DNA of 64,000 bases from Rhyacichthys aspro (lineage: Eukaryota; Chordata; Actinopteri; Gobiiformes; Rhyacichthyidae), in NCBI GenBank assembly GCA_036850595.1, contig CM072154.1, positions 17,615,330-17,679,329 on the forward strand, written 5' to 3'. Numbering within the stretch: position 1 is the first letter of the stretch; each line of letters begins with the position of its first letter. The notes under the pieces were generated by a model. That model was not told the DNA's origin, did not search any database, and saw nothing but the letters and a program-made list of their open reading frames with translations. Below, piece after piece: positions 10,685 through 24,469 of this stretch. Both the position numbers and the translations under genes were made by a program.

Positions 10685-13600
10685 TTATTCAAGAAGGTCC
10701 TGCACAAAGAGAGCACACAACATACCAATGAAGTGAAGTAAGAACCAACGACATTAAGCCACTTGAGTTATGTTTACACAAGATGTAGGTCAGGCACTGA
10801 AAAAAATGTAGCTGGCACAGATCAAGTCCCCTTCAGTGTAACTTGGTGGTGTCTGCAGTATTTGTACTCACTCAGTGTATACAGTACATATAGAAACATG
10901 AAACTTATACATAACAATATTTAACATTGTTTGAAAAGTGCTCTTTTAACAATTCTCTCGTGTTGTTCTTCGCAGTAAAGTGTCGAGGGTGTGGACAGCA
11001 GGACGAAGCAGAGCGTGGCCTCTTTATCCTCAATGATTAACAACGTTCACAAATTAGCTGCCTGCTTTGCAAAGTTTCCCTACTGCCATAATAAACCCAT
11101 GCAAATACAAGCCATGCCTTTATCCCTACTCAATTTTAGCAGTAATTCTGTTCCTGTGTTTCCTAGAGGCTTTAGAAAAAAATGAAAAGCAAGATTTTAC
11201 TTTATTATTGCTTTTTAGGATTGCTTTTAAATGGAACAATTTAAATTTAAAATCAGCCATGCACCATTTGTTTAAGAATTATTGGCGTATTTATCACTAC
11301 AATTTAATAAAGAACAGGCTATTCTTATGAGTTTATTAATGTTTTCTACCAGAACTAAAACCAAGGACTGTAACTCACCCCTGCTTTAAGGAGAACATCT
11401 CATAAAAGACTGGGTAAAAAGGAACAAATTATATCTTATAGACTTAAGGGGGATCTTACAGGGATTTATATGCTGGAGTTATCTTTTTCAGGCTTTTGTA
11501 TTATTACTGTGAAAATACTTATGTTTGCAGTTGTTGTTCTAGTTAAAAACTAATAGTGTGCTTGGTGTAACACTAAACACCGATAGTATGCTCCATACCT
11601 CGTCTGAGTCATCGTGAAACTCGATCTTGCCGTTTGGAGTGTGGTTGATCTCCAGTGGATCATCGATGTCACCGTTCTCTGCTGCGTGCTGCTGCAGCAC
11701 CGAGTATCTGTGAACCAGAAACCTGCAGGACCAAACATATCTCCTGGTTAATAAGATACAAGTGATTAAACTAGTCCTCTGTTGAAACCACATCAAGGTA
11801 CAAAAGGTTTATGTGAGACTTGGTACATTCATAGACAAGTTCACAAGGCTATAGGCAGATTCAAATCTGATGTGGATTTAACCAGTAGAGGGCGCAGATC
11901 CCTTGTAAAATGCAAGCTGCAATATGTATTTTGTCTCTTCAGCCTTTTCTATTTTTGTCCACCAGTATGAATTCAAAAAGCCAGCTTTGGTATGCATAAA
12001 AAAATCATGCTTATCACATTATGTTGATTTAATAAAGGGCACTTAATTGAATTCTTTTATATGGCCCATCTGATATAGTGGTCACATGACACACCCAGCA
12101 TAAAAAATGAAATTAAATCTAAAATGGATAACAACACACAAAGCTCCAAACATCGGTGCAAACGTTCACCAACCTTCCACCGCAGACGTATTTCTTAATG
12201 AAGACGACTCCTGCCACGACGCTCAGCAGCATAACGATGATGATGATGGTGATCACCACAGGCATCGTTTTGGACGACTCGTATGAAACCTGCCAAACAG
12301 TAAAACAAGGCCTGACTTCTCTATAACACAAAACAGCAGCCGCAAAAATACAGTGAGAAAACTGTGAGAAATAAATGAAAATAATGAACACTCACCTGTG
12401 GCTTGACCTCTGCAGGTTCGACCAGGTCACTCACACAGTGCTGACGGAGGTCGATCTCTTTTCGCTCAGGCATCTTCCCTCCTTCACATTTGTCTCCAGG
12501 GATTTTCCTGTATCTGTGGATGAAAGGCATTTCACTTCATGAGCAGTTAACCAGAACTACAGGCAGCAATGACACTGACATTTGATATAAATGACTTTGG
12601 GGAAAATTAAGACAAGACCAAGGTCTAGACCAAGTCAAGATCATACATTTGGAAGGACACACCAAGATCACAAATAAATCCAAACAGTCCAAGTCCAGCC
12701 TTAGACCAAGTTCTAACTCATGGAAAAATATTACCAGTTTTGGTTTAGGCCAATCTCGGTTTAAAACCCCAAGACAGTAAAGAGTAAAAATGGGTTTGAG
12801 TGCAAGACAAGACATTTAAAATGAGACCAAGACTGGTTTTAAGTGCTACAACACCACAGTCACCTGTGTCTGGTGCCGCATAAAAAATAACTCAAATACT
12901 TTTTGAGACATGTATTTCCTTATTCTAATCTCAGCCACAACAGCACAACTGTTTTCCATTTAATAGGTAATGTTTTCAGACTGTTAAAGCATAAAAAACT
13001 AATTATTGAGTGATTTTATAGAACCATCACATGACGACTGCTTCATTTTAACGAAACAGCTGAAGTATTGAGGTGTCACTGTGACCCTCTTAGAGCCTCA
13101 CCCGCTGGTTAGTAGCTGCTCCTCTTTGCCATGAAGACAAAACTCCAGCACTTTTCCTTTCAGATCAGGCTGCTCCACACACTCAGAGCTGTTCTCTTGA
13201 CGGAAATACCCAAAGTCACTGCAAAAGTTAGACCAAAGGTTAAATTCATCAAAGTCTACTCCTTTTGATAGTATATACACTGAAGAATAATACAAAACCA
13301 AACAAAGAACTACACGTTCAGAGCCATAAAACCTGTCTTATCTAGTGTCAGTGGGTTTAGTTTTACTCTTACCACAGGAAATCGTCGAGGGTACAAGGAC
13401 AGGGGGTCGGCTGTTTGTTGACAATGTAATTGCGGCCGTTCCAGCAAACGGAGTCCTTCCTAAGACGCAGAAACTTCTCTTTGTAGCCGAGCATGCAGCC
13501 ATCGTTGGGGTCACTAATGTCATCAGAGTGGGCCAACCACTGCACATAGTCATCGTCACCACCTGAAAAAATAAATGATGGAGACTGTTACGGACGTACA

Positions 13601-16600
13601 GACCCCCTTCAGAGTGATCAGATCTACTGTGGACAACCTGAAAACAATAAGTGAATGAGCTGAATCTGTCCTGGGGGACTGGACATTGTGTCATTTGTTT
13701 TATTTTTCAACAAATACCACCTGTAGGAGTGGCATGCCATTATATTTAACTCTTGATTATGTTGGTATTTAATAATAGGAGCACGTCAGGGATGGAGACA
13801 CATCATATATCATTATTTAACAATAGGTTTTACATCCGAGAGAGGCATAATTAGAGACTATTAAGGTTTAAAAGAGTTGACCTATGATGCTGAATCACAC
13901 AGAAAGTAATGCATTTACTGCAGATCTTAATACTAAACAGCAAAATTGACTTACTTATCTCGCTAAAATTATAAAGATCGAAGCAAAAACACAGAAAAGC
14001 ACTGTTTTAACCAATCGAGGGCTGATGATAACTGATCACATGTGAAATCGAGGTGGCCACATGTGTTCAGAGAGAAACAGAAGACAGACTGAAATGCAAG
14101 GTCTGAAGGAGGCCTCAGACAATGGAACAATACATTAAAAGAGTCTCCCTTTAACTCACAGTCTCTGGTGAGCAGCTCCCTGAAGTCGATGGTGAAGGAG
14201 ATCCAGTACTGGCTGATGAACGAGTCTTTGTAGCCCCAGAGGCTGACGTTCATGGAGCGGGCGCCGGGCTCCGAGGCCAGTCCAGTGAAGTAGATGGGTT
14301 CATCAGTGAAGGTGTGCTCATGCCAGCACTGCCCTTCATCTGTAGAAAATCTATAAAAAGCACAAAGGTCAGCAGATCTGAAACTTATCATCCCACAGCA
14401 GACACAAAAGGAAACAGCAGTCTGTCCTTGTAAAGACTACTGTATTATTCTGTCTGTACTTGGCCTATTTGGAAACAAAAATACAAACAGTACTGAGCTT
14501 TTTGATGACATATCATTTTCAAAGAGGTAAAATGTAATCAAAATACATAGAGAAAAGCTCAAAAACACTGCCTTGTTGTGCTGTTTTCTATGTCAAATCA
14601 AGGAGATGTTACTTTAATCAATTTTAATGATAGTTGAAGTATGAAGCATATATAAGTCAAATTTATTATGTATTAAAAATAGGATCAATTTACAGATTTC
14701 TTCAGCTTTTTCTGATATCCTTAGCAGCAACAACTTTCTAAATGTATGGTCTTACTTGATCTTGTTGATGGGTTGATTGGGATCGTGCTCCACAGCCACA
14801 AGGAGGCCCCCAGAGTCCAGGATGGCGTAGTGATGGGGCCCGTCGAGAGCTTTGATCCAGGTGTAACCACCATCGTCCGACACATAGACATCGGGCCTCA
14901 GCACTGAGATGGCATCACCCACACTCCCTGATGGAGCAAATCAAACACATTTTAACTGATGTGTGGACAATAAAAGGACATTATTATAGCTTAAGTAGAA
15001 AATGTTGAGACTGCTTACCGTGAGCTAAGATGAGACCGACTGCGTTGGGTTCAGACAAAGGCAACATGGGGACGTTGAGTTTCATGGCTGTGCTGTAAGC
15101 TGCGTGAATGTGGAGACTGCACTGTGGACGTCAACAAAACCAGCATTTAGTTTCTGACTGTTCAGTGTGACAAAAATAACTCAAACAATCAGTCTTCTGA
15201 TACGAGATGGAAAGGGAACAGCAACTAGTAACCTCCTAAAAGTCTCCTGCTACTATGATTATCAATATTGCAAAGTTACAAAAAGTGGATATTCTTTAAC
15301 ATTTTGCAGGTATTTAAATCTCCTTTGAACTCCTGTAAGTGACCATTTAACTGCAGTGTGGGTTATACTTTAAAATCAAGGAACTTCTTTTGATCAGTTT
15401 GTTTTTTGTTATTCTGAATTTAAGAAAACAGAATACAGGCACACATTTTTCATTAGTCATGCCCTGCCTCAATGATACAGACTAATATTTAACTTGGTTG
15501 GGGGCTGATCCAGTTTCTCCTGCAGGCTTCAGTCCCTTTTACCTTCTCTGGATCTTTGGCTGTAGCGTCACATTTGCTGTTGTCAGGTTTCTGCAGAGGA
15601 ACCCATTCTCCTCCTTGATCAAAGGACACCACAGTCTGCACAGAGTTATCTGAAATGATAAGAAAAAAACAACAAACACACATCTTTAATGCGTGTGAGA
15701 AACCAGATACACCTATCAAGAAGACTACAGCAATGAAAGAGTAAAGATTTTAGCGAGAGATGTGAAGTATTTTAGCTGGAGTGTCAGCCATTTGATCCCG
15801 ACTGACAGCACATCTAACACCGAGGAGCTAATTAAATATTTACCCAACACCCTGCCTCCAGAGCAGTATGTAACAGAGACGTCCTATGAAGAAATTTGAG
15901 CACTGGCCAGTGTTACAGTTCATTTATCTGGATACAGGCACATAAATAGAGCTACCTTCAGCCAAAACACTTGTGATGAACACTCCTCGCAGCGACGTGA
16001 CGTTGGTAAAGTCAGTGTCGCCTCCGGTCGTCGTATAAAGATGCCGCTCCAGTGACTTTGAATAAACAGTGCCGCGGTCGTCAGAAACGTAAATAGTCCC
16101 AAATCCTGTATCTGTAACGAGGATAAGATACCGGATTAAGTCATATTTCTGACGGTTATAAAAAGTAAACAAAGTTGGGTAATTGTACCTCCGGGTTCGT
16201 CAACGTGCATAAAAACCATGTCGTCATTCGCTGCTAAGATCGAGTAAAACTGTTCGTGACCGACAGGAGGCAGCTGCGCCATGTTCCACGTTTCTCCCTG
16301 ATCGACCGACACATGGATCATCCTCAGAGTCCCCTGCACAGATCAGAAAGGAAGAAAAAGGAAAATGTTGAATAAACCTCTTAAATGCTAACATATTTTC
16401 ATTTTGGGACAACTTTTGCTGAATTTTATGCTATGCTAGATCTGAAGGAAAAACAAATTAGTGTTTTAGACAAACAACATTTTCAGTAATCCAGGTCAAA
16501 TATGACAAAAAAGTAAAAAAGAAGGTATCTGGGCCACTAAACCAGGACAAATCATTTGAATACTATCAACACTAAGTGATACAAGGTCCCAGTTTTTCAT

Positions 16601-19600
16601 TACTTTCTTGCTCTTTTTATGCTTTGTCTTGTTGTTTTTGTGACCTTGCTGTCTTTCTTGCATCTTGCCTCATTGCCTTTTGTTGTGTTGCGTGTGGAGC
16701 ATAAATGGCACACGGGACTATGACAAGATATTGGTGGAAGAAGTTAGAACCAATATCACAGGAAGGAGCATAAAAGAGGCTTTATACACCAGAAATGTTT
16801 AAATCAGGCTTAAACTCACAGATCTGTTTGCTTATGAAATATCTTCTACCCTCAAAAACTATGTCCATATGCCATCTCCGTAACCTTTTTTCTTTATAAA
16901 TATGGAGAAAGTGTGATATTTTTGATTAAAAGTTCACTCAAAATCAAAATAATGTAATATGTGTCTTTGCCTTCATATTGTAGTACTGACAGAGGAATTG
17001 TGTCACTTTAAAATGAAATTGCAGCAGTGTGGACACAGCCAAAGTGAGACAGGTTCTGATGCCTTGTTGATATAAACACATAGGTGTAAAGAGTGGATTA
17101 AACCGTCAATACTTGGCCGCTGGATGCCTGATCATGTTTCTCTGTGGCTCTGCACTGACCTTGCCCGTCATCACGGAGCCGAAGAGAAAGCGTCCTCCAA
17201 GACCAAACGAGTAGATTTTACTGGCAACAGTCTTGACAGTTTTCCCATAATCTGTGGTCCTCCTCAGCTCGAGCATCCCCCGATCACCTACAGTCACATA
17301 TTATACAATCAACCAGATTTATAAGTGTAATGGGGACTACGAGCATGTTTTACAAATGGATTGCTTACTGCAGGAACCATTGAGGCTGGCTGTGAAGAAG
17401 ATGGTATTTTGTGCTCCCCTAAAACAATAAAAACAAGACATTTTTTAGAGAAGTGACCAAAAAGTTTTAAAGGCAACAATGAACAGAAAACAAAAAAAAT
17501 ACTTCTTCAGCTTCATTGTTAAAGTTAGCATCACATGATGGTGCTTATCAAAGTGCCCACATGGAGCCGTGCCCTTCCTAAATATGTACTTCCCTGTGCG
17601 TTTTGTTTGACTTCAGAAAATGGTCCTGTGAGCTTAAATCCCATTATCACTAAATAAAAGTATTATTTCACAGATACCTGTTGTGTACCTGCAGCTCTCA
17701 AAAGCAGAGAGACTTCAAAAAAACACGATTCAAAGTGAAACAAGAGCTGCCAAAGTTAACCACAAGAGCGCCTCCATAACAACAACCGCCGCAGGCCTGG
17801 GCTAAATTTCAACACAGAGACTTCAGTGCACTTGTTTTGTCCATTTGTGAAGTTAGCGCGCTGCTGGGGTGATCTATGAAGCATCTTTTCCAATTACTAT
17901 TAATAAAATCTTGTCTCCAACAGCATTGTGTGAAATGTGAGTGTTTTCTGTAACACAAGTTGAAATAAGTTACTTTTCATTGGTAAATAGATAACCTACT
18001 GTTACATTTTTGAGACAAGCTGAACCAGTGAGAACAATTTCTTGCCTCTAAACTAAACCAAATATCCCCATGAGACACAGACACCAGTGGATAATGAATA
18101 ACAGTCTCTTACCATTTGACCAGACACACCATGTCATGGATCTTACTCCAGTTGGTGCCAAAATCTTTAGACAGCCACAGTTCATACTAAAGAGAAAGAA
18201 ATGAAGATTAAATATTGACAGTTTGATAGAGAAGCCTTATTTACATTAGTGTGAGTACATGCAGCATATGAGAACTGGCACAGCAACACATAAAGGTTAA
18301 TGAATATGACATATGTAAACACTTAAATGATTCAGGATGTGGCCTTTGCTCAAGAGGTTTACAATTAAGAGGTGTGGAAATTTCTCACAGCGAACTAGGA
18401 AGCTGAAACATTAGAATCACGCCATAAATGGACAGTCCTCTGAGGAAGAGCTTTTTTATAAGTGCTATCAAACTAGTGAACACCACAACTGGGATTTTTG
18501 TAAACTGTTGTCATCAGAAACTTATAATGTCCAACCAAACCAAACACAGATTTACATTGTTACTGAGGACCACCAGCACGTTGGAGTCTTCAGGGTTGTA
18601 TGAGATCTGCATCAGTGGGATAAAGGGCAAGTCGTGTTGCATGAAGCTCTTCCCAAAGTCACTGGAGACAAAGATGCGAGCCTCAAGCGTCCCGGACACC
18701 TCTCCTGTCAGTATCACCTACAAAAGAAAACCAATATTGAACTGATGGAATTGTTTCACTTATGTGGCGTGGTATGTATTTACAAAGGGCGCTGCATTCG
18801 TCTGCAGTCATTAACAGGATATTACTTACTTTCCCAGAGTTGTCAGGACCAATCGCGATCCCAAACTCTGATCGGATGAAGGTGCTGTTTATGAGTTCTG
18901 TCACATCCTCAAAGGACTTCCCGTAGTTCTCACTGACAAATACAGAACAGTCAAATTAAATGCAAATCCAAAGCAGCATGTTTTAGGAAACATTATGAAA
19001 TCAGACTTACCTTCGATAAAGCCTGGACTGCCCAAGTCGTATCATGAAAAATGGTACTTGAAAAGTTGTCAACGCCAGGATGACCTGTTGGAAACACAGT
19101 CCAGCTCTCAAGTGTAATCGTTTATTGATGTGTATGAGACACTGATGTGAGGATTGTTATGTAACACACGAAGCAGGGCTGTCATCTCACACAGACCTGA
19201 GAGAAGGGTATAAGGCCTAATAAATAAATAAAAAAAAAAGAGTTGGACACTCACCCCAGTGCCATCTCCGACCCAGGCCAGCGACACAGACCCACTGAGA
19301 TCTCTGAGGGTATACTGAAAGAGGCACAAAAACATTTTTTATGGGAATACAGATACATCATGAATGTTTTGGTTTGTCAGTAGTTGTATTGTGAGTGTCC
19401 TTGGGGACACTGTGTATTTCTGTTTTGAGTAGCAGCATGTTTCCGCTCACCGTGAGGTCAAGTGGAGCTGACAAAGTGAAAATGTGAAGCACCACTTATC
19501 TGAACAGACAGACCTTTCACCAAAAACACAAGGCTTTGAACCAACTGCTCTCAGCACAGACTAAGATATGACAGAAGATATTCTACTTAATATGACATTA

Positions 19601-21117
19601 AACAATATGGCTTCTAAAGACAAATATTACCTTTCGTTTAAGGGTTTGTTTGTTTAGTAAAATCAAAGCCTATCCATATTCTACTGCATTTTACATTGTA
19701 CTTTGCTTACTCTTTATCTAACAACCTCTGAAGAGAGCCATTACACCTCATGCAAAATCAGATCTTACAGGTTTTACCTATTCTGGATTTGATAAACCTT
19801 TCTTTTTGGACTCCGAAGAAATAGTTATGTCTAGATTTGTTTACACCCAATCCAACTTTAACACCAAAATAAGGCACTGAGTCAGGGGAAGGTGATTACA
19901 CTCAGGCTGCTTTAAGACTGGGACTGTGATCGACACAAAACTCAAGCATGCGCCTCAGGAATTCTGCCGACTTTAGGTTATTGAGGCCAAGTATACAAAG
20001 CCTTCGATGCAAAGTCGATCACATGGCACGAGAGGCTAAGGCAAATGAGCAGCACAGGACTCCAGAGACATCGACTTTCTCTTTAGTTTCTTTTTTAACA
20101 TACAAATACAGTTTTCTCTTGTTTATTTAATGGTACATCTGCTGTATCCATGTCAAAGCTCCAAATGAAGACTTAATTTTTGAACTGAATCAGCCCAGAC
20201 TGAAGTCCTCCACACAAACACATTTAATTACAAAATAAATACCACACTGTCAGTCACAAGGACAAGGCTCACTCAAATTACTGACAACATTTAGGCACAT
20301 GTTTCTGGAGTCTCTGAGAAAAAGTGGGATTCCTACACAAAGAGTAAAAGTGTAAAATACAAGAATCTTAAAAGGAAGACAGGATCTAGGTCATAAATGG
20401 TAGAGAAGGAGTTCAGATGTGAACTGGTTTGGTGAGGCTGCATTCAAAGTCCTAAACATTACCTGAGGATTTCTGTAATGGTTAACATGACAAAAACTAG
20501 GGTAAGTAGCCTTGGGTAGCTTCGACCTGCAACATGAGAAGTCAAAGTGAGTTTCTGTTCCCCTTTTTCTGTATACAGGACTGTTTGGACATATTCTATG
20601 CAAATGAAGCAAGAGCAAAGTGTAAACAATGCTCTGTTAAAGTCGAGAAGCATAAAGGGCCAGTGTTTAATGGTGTGCTGTGTGTTGTGCGCTCATGGCT
20701 GAATGGAAAGCAGTCCAACAGTTTCTAGGTGTGACTCCAGTGAGCAGTGATTAGGCCTGTGCGCACCTGGCGAGCACCTGCGCCGCCTCAAATCTCCAGC
20801 TCATTAATTGTCAAGGCGTGAGAAGTGAAACGGGACCCGGTTTGGTAACTTACACTGTGGGTGTTGGCATCTAACTTGGCCTCGTATCCTTGAAGAGCAT
20901 TACAGGAGTCGGCTTGCTCGGTGCTCCTGCGCTGTATCTTGTGTTTTGGGGATGCAGCAGAGAGCCATGCAGGCAGAGACCGCCTGACAATCTCCGCCGC
21001 GTTTGAACTCCTCACAAAACGCGAGTGTCCGGCGGGACGGGGATCCTGCAGAAAATCTAACCCGGCTGCAAAAGTGAACAAGGATAACACCGCGAAACAC
21101 CGCAGCACAAGTCCCAT
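10685..21117 (-). CDS. sort1: Sortilin (VPS10 domain receptor), complete
   Basis: Twenty exons, as in human SORT1: 21117-20854, 19314-19255, 19084-19011, 18932-18830, 18717-18556, 18186-18113, 17418-17369, 17287-17160, 16333-16189, 16111-15956, 15649-15543, 15121-15019, 14927-14756, 14350-14160, 13562-13373, 13218-13102, 12513-12396, 12289-12174, 11722-11599 and 10699-10685; 822 aa (human 831). Residues 1-19 are a signal peptide and about 20-64 the propeptide. The VPS10 beta-propeller follows, with Asp-box-like repeats (for example SSDFGKSF, SVDQGETW, SDDRGTVYSK, SDDGGYTW, STDEGQCW), then the cysteine-rich 10CC modules. A single membrane segment lies at about 747-769. The roughly 53-residue tail carries YSVL (a Yxx-phi endocytosis/retromer signal) and ends DDSDEDLLE, the GGA-binding acidic dileucine. 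Sortilin carries ligands between Golgi, surface and endosomes; known ligands include proneurotrophins and lipoproteins. The first ATG after the 5'UTR gives a good signal peptide. Teleosts may have two copies; which one this is cannot be told here. Confidence 0.97.
12609..12836. repeat. Degenerate GACCAAG/TTGGTTTAG-type minisatellite in sort1 intron 16
   Basis: Repeated variants of AGACCAAGTC and, on the other strand, TTGGTTTAG-like words are scattered over about 230 bases. The same vocabulary recurs at 28896-28990, 48768-48860 and 63400-63690. No fixed period is visible, so this is an old, decayed array. Confidence 0.4.
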
Positions 21118-21560
21118 TCTCGTTGCTGAAAGCGGCCGCAGTGACAGCAAACAAAAGAATAAATAGAAACAACCAAAAGCAGTCTTTGTTTATCCCGGTC
21201 TTGTCTAGAAAATGAAGGTCGCTACAGCTTCAGGATGACATCAACAGAACAGTAGTCCTCCTGACAGCGACTATTTCAGGCTTTAAACCTCAGAGCAACC
21301 CTTAAAGCTCCAGCCGCTTCCCCCCGCAGCCCCGAGCAGTAAAACTATACCGCTAAAACCACAATTAAATCGCAATTTTGTCAATTCACCACAGCAATTA
21401 TCCGCGCTGCTAGTCCCCGGTCAACATGATCCACTGTAGCGATCGCTCAAATTATGCCTCGGAGTTGTTGTGGCCCAGTGCGAGGGAAGCGCGCTGTGAT
21501 TGGTCAGTCTGATCCTCTGTCCACCTGTGCGCTCTTCTGATTGGCTCAGCCCTAAAAGAG
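21118..21560 (-). promoter_or_regulatory. sort1: sort1 5'UTR and promoter region
   Basis: This GC-rich stretch lies directly upstream of the sort1 ATG. It has CpG-containing segments near 21300-21430 and no TATA box that I can place. It probably holds the 5'UTR and core promoter. The exact transcription start is not visible. Confidence 0.5.
21499..21544 (-). promoter_or_regulatory. sort1: Two CCAAT boxes of the sort1 promoter
   Basis: ATTGG occurs at 21499-21503 and 21540-21544 on the plus strand. These read CCAAT in the direction of sort1, 41 bp apart, both in extended contexts (GATTGGTC, GATTGGCT) that suit NF-Y. NF-Y sites commonly lie 60-100 bp upstream of a start site, which would put transcription near 21420-21450. 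This is inference. Confidence 0.45.
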
Positions 21561-24450
21561 GCGGGACCAGAACTGAACTCCCGCATAATTAGCTGTCAAA
21601 GCAGGTTCAAGCTTGGTTGAGTAATACTATTGTAAAGTCAATAAGTCATTTTAGGTTTCAGCTGTGACAAACTCGGATTAAAGGTGGGCCAATGTGGTTA
21701 AAATATCAAAGGACAGAAAATAAAAAGTAATAAACTGGCTTATATTGCATTTGACATTATGTGTAAATAAAATGTCCTCTTCAGAATTATTTAGTTTAAG
21801 CATCATTTTATTCATTTTTAGCACTGCTTTCATGTATTTATCCTGTCAACCTGACTGAAAACTAATGTCATGCCGCAGCACTGCTCACTGGAATCAGGAA
21901 GACTACACAAGGAAAGCTATTGTAATAAAAATGAAGGCAAAAACTGCTGTGGAGCCATTTATATGATCTAACTGTCCAATATATGTCACTATAAACACTC
22001 AACATGTGTTTTACATACAACAAATGGTACGTTCAGTCAAATGGCAGGACAGTCGTCTTGTGCCGGGATTAAACATCTGCATCTGTTCTGCTGTTCAGGA
22101 TGAAAAAGATTAAACTGCATTGAGTCAGAGTAATCTCTCTTACTGCAGCTGCCAATGATTGAAAGACCTTTGCTCACATAAATATTACATTATGAGAGGG
22201 AAATGTGCTTTGTTGAATTTAGGGAAAAAGGGCCTTTTGAATTAAAGTTGTCAATAAGATGCCTTTAAAAAACAATTCAGAAAAGAGCCTTTAATGAAGT
22301 GTGCATGCTATTGACCTTATAATAAACTGATGATGTGTGAATACATGGGTTTTCAGTTTTCTTCCCCTGGTGGTGCTAGATTTAAAAATCCGATAGTGGT
22401 AATTATTGTCATGTTTTCTTAAACTTCATGCTCTCCGTGAAGCCACATTTCCAAAATTATACTGCCTCATTTTGTCGGCTGCTGTGAGTCATTCATTGTT
22501 TTTGTTGTTTATTAAATTTGTGCATGTGATGAGGCAGTGGGCCGTCACTCTCATGACTACCGGTCATGTGTTTGAGGAGGAAAAGTCCCAAACCTGCAAC
22601 AACTTTACCACATAAAGCAATACTATTACACAAGCTGATAAAAGTTTTCATCTGTATGTGTCTAGATTCCCTTTCCTCAGTTCAGTTGCACCCTGGTTAG
22701 AGACCTTCAAGACCATAACCTCTTTCTTAACAAGATGACAACACAGATGATTACTGTCAGTTGTCTTTATTGCAGCACAACCAGTTGAACAAGTTTGTGA
22801 GAAGGCCACAGGAAAAAATGTTATCAAATAGAGCCTAAAATAAAAAGTTGCAAGACAAGTTTGGTTAGTTCTTTACTGATAAACACATCCTATGACTTGA
22901 ATTCTCATTACCTGCTGCTACAGGCTCCAGTGTGGCCTGTTGCATCAAAAACATGGCCAGTGCTTTTCATACTCTTCATTTATATTGATCCAAGCCTTAC
23001 AGATGATGTGTAGAACAGCATTCCTTCACAAAGGGACTGTACCATGCCCCTCCCCCATGACGGCCCAGGCCACTATTATAAAAGGTGGAGAACAAAGCCA
23101 CTCTTATTCCTTCGAGATGTGGTCGGTCGGTGAGAGCACTGGCTTCTTCCTGTCACACCACACTCTGCCCTAATAAATAAATGCAATCACACAATAACAA
23201 CAAAACCAATGTATCTGGACACTGTGGATCTGAACCAGACAGACAGCTGCCTGTTTGAATAAATGTAGCCTTGACACTTGAACATGGCTGTGAGAACAGA
23301 TTCAGTGTGTCTGCAGAAATGGGGACCTCTATTGGACATCAAGACCTACTACACTTCAGAGTAACACCCCTAATGTAAGGACAGGCAAACGATGAGATTA
23401 AAGTGGATAAATGTAACCAGCCCCTTTCACACATGCAGTCTTCTTTCCCACCAATGTTCCTGCGTCATTCCACCGAAAAGGTGCCATTTGTGTCCCCGGG
23501 AGATTTTATATATTAATATGCATAAAAAGTTAAATTTTCATCTAAAAAACACATTTTAGTTGTGTCCGCAGGTTTTCACTCAGTCCTGTTACAATAACAC
23601 ATTCGCTCCTGGAAAAATTAGGAACTATTTGATGATTCTAAAAGTATAAATAAAATTGACAATTGACATTCTGTCTCTTCGACTGAGTGGGTTAGAATAA
23701 CGCTACGCATGTTGAAAGATTTAACAAGCTTTCGATCTTTTGTAAAACCAAAAAATTAGTATGCATTTTTTCAATAGTAAAATGTAGTCACAGATTTCTG
23801 TAATTTGGATATATAACCCTTAATCCTGCTTATAAAAGCACTTTTCTGTGGGAAATACAAAGACAATTATTAATATATGCTTTTACAATGACTCAAGAGT
23901 TTTGGTAACAGGACTGAGAAAAATTGAACCATCTGCTGTTTTAACATCTTTAAAAAAAAATATGTTAAAAGTTGTCTGAGATTGACCACTGACCAAGTAG
24001 TGTGGTTAAATATGTTATTTATCATACTGAGTGATCTGTACTGGCAATTCACCGGATCAAGACCTAGTAATATTGAAGGGAATTTAAAAAAAATGTCTGT
24101 AACATGTGATAAAAATCACATGATATGGCATTTCCAAATAAAGTTATGGTATAAGCATTTTTAGCAGGGTGACACCGATCAATTTAATTATATCTAGTTT
24201 GCTCTGTGCTATTTCTACACATACTTAAGCCAATAGTATGATACTAGTCCCCTGCTTCTAATATGGCCCCAGAGGAAAATGAATGACTCCGAGGTAAAAC
24301 ATGTGAGCTGACTTTAGTGCACACTTCAGTTCAAATCAAGTCACTTCAGGTCAGCATACTTTTTAAAGCTCTTTCTTAACATCACTTTTTCTTCAGTAAT
24401 TCTTCTTTTATTGGCCTTACATACCGCTATCTTGACTGAGCTCCAGGTTC
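21561..24450. other. Intergenic between sort1 and sypl2
   Basis: The two genes are divergent. In mammals psma5 lies here; no proteasome alpha-subunit coding block is visible on either strand. The stretch is AT-rich and contains an inverted-repeat element around 23579-23918. Nothing else is recognised. Confidence 0.5.
23579..23918. repeat. Inverted-repeat (MITE-like) element
   Basis: CTCAGTCCTGTTAC at 23579-23592 is matched by its exact reverse complement GTAACAGGACTGAG at 23905-23918, 14 of 14 bases, about 310 bp apart. Looser similarity continues outward. The interior is AT-rich with no coding capacity. The outer ends of the element may lie beyond these arms (possibly about 23440-24175); I could not fix them or a target-site duplication. 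Confidence 0.5.
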
Positions 24451-24469
24451 TTATTGTCACTTATTTACT

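Noticed and set aside
21118..21150. Longer sort1 N-terminus starting upstream of 21117
   Set aside because: The extension has no ATG (it begins at a TTG), and the ATG at 21117 directly starts a signal peptide.
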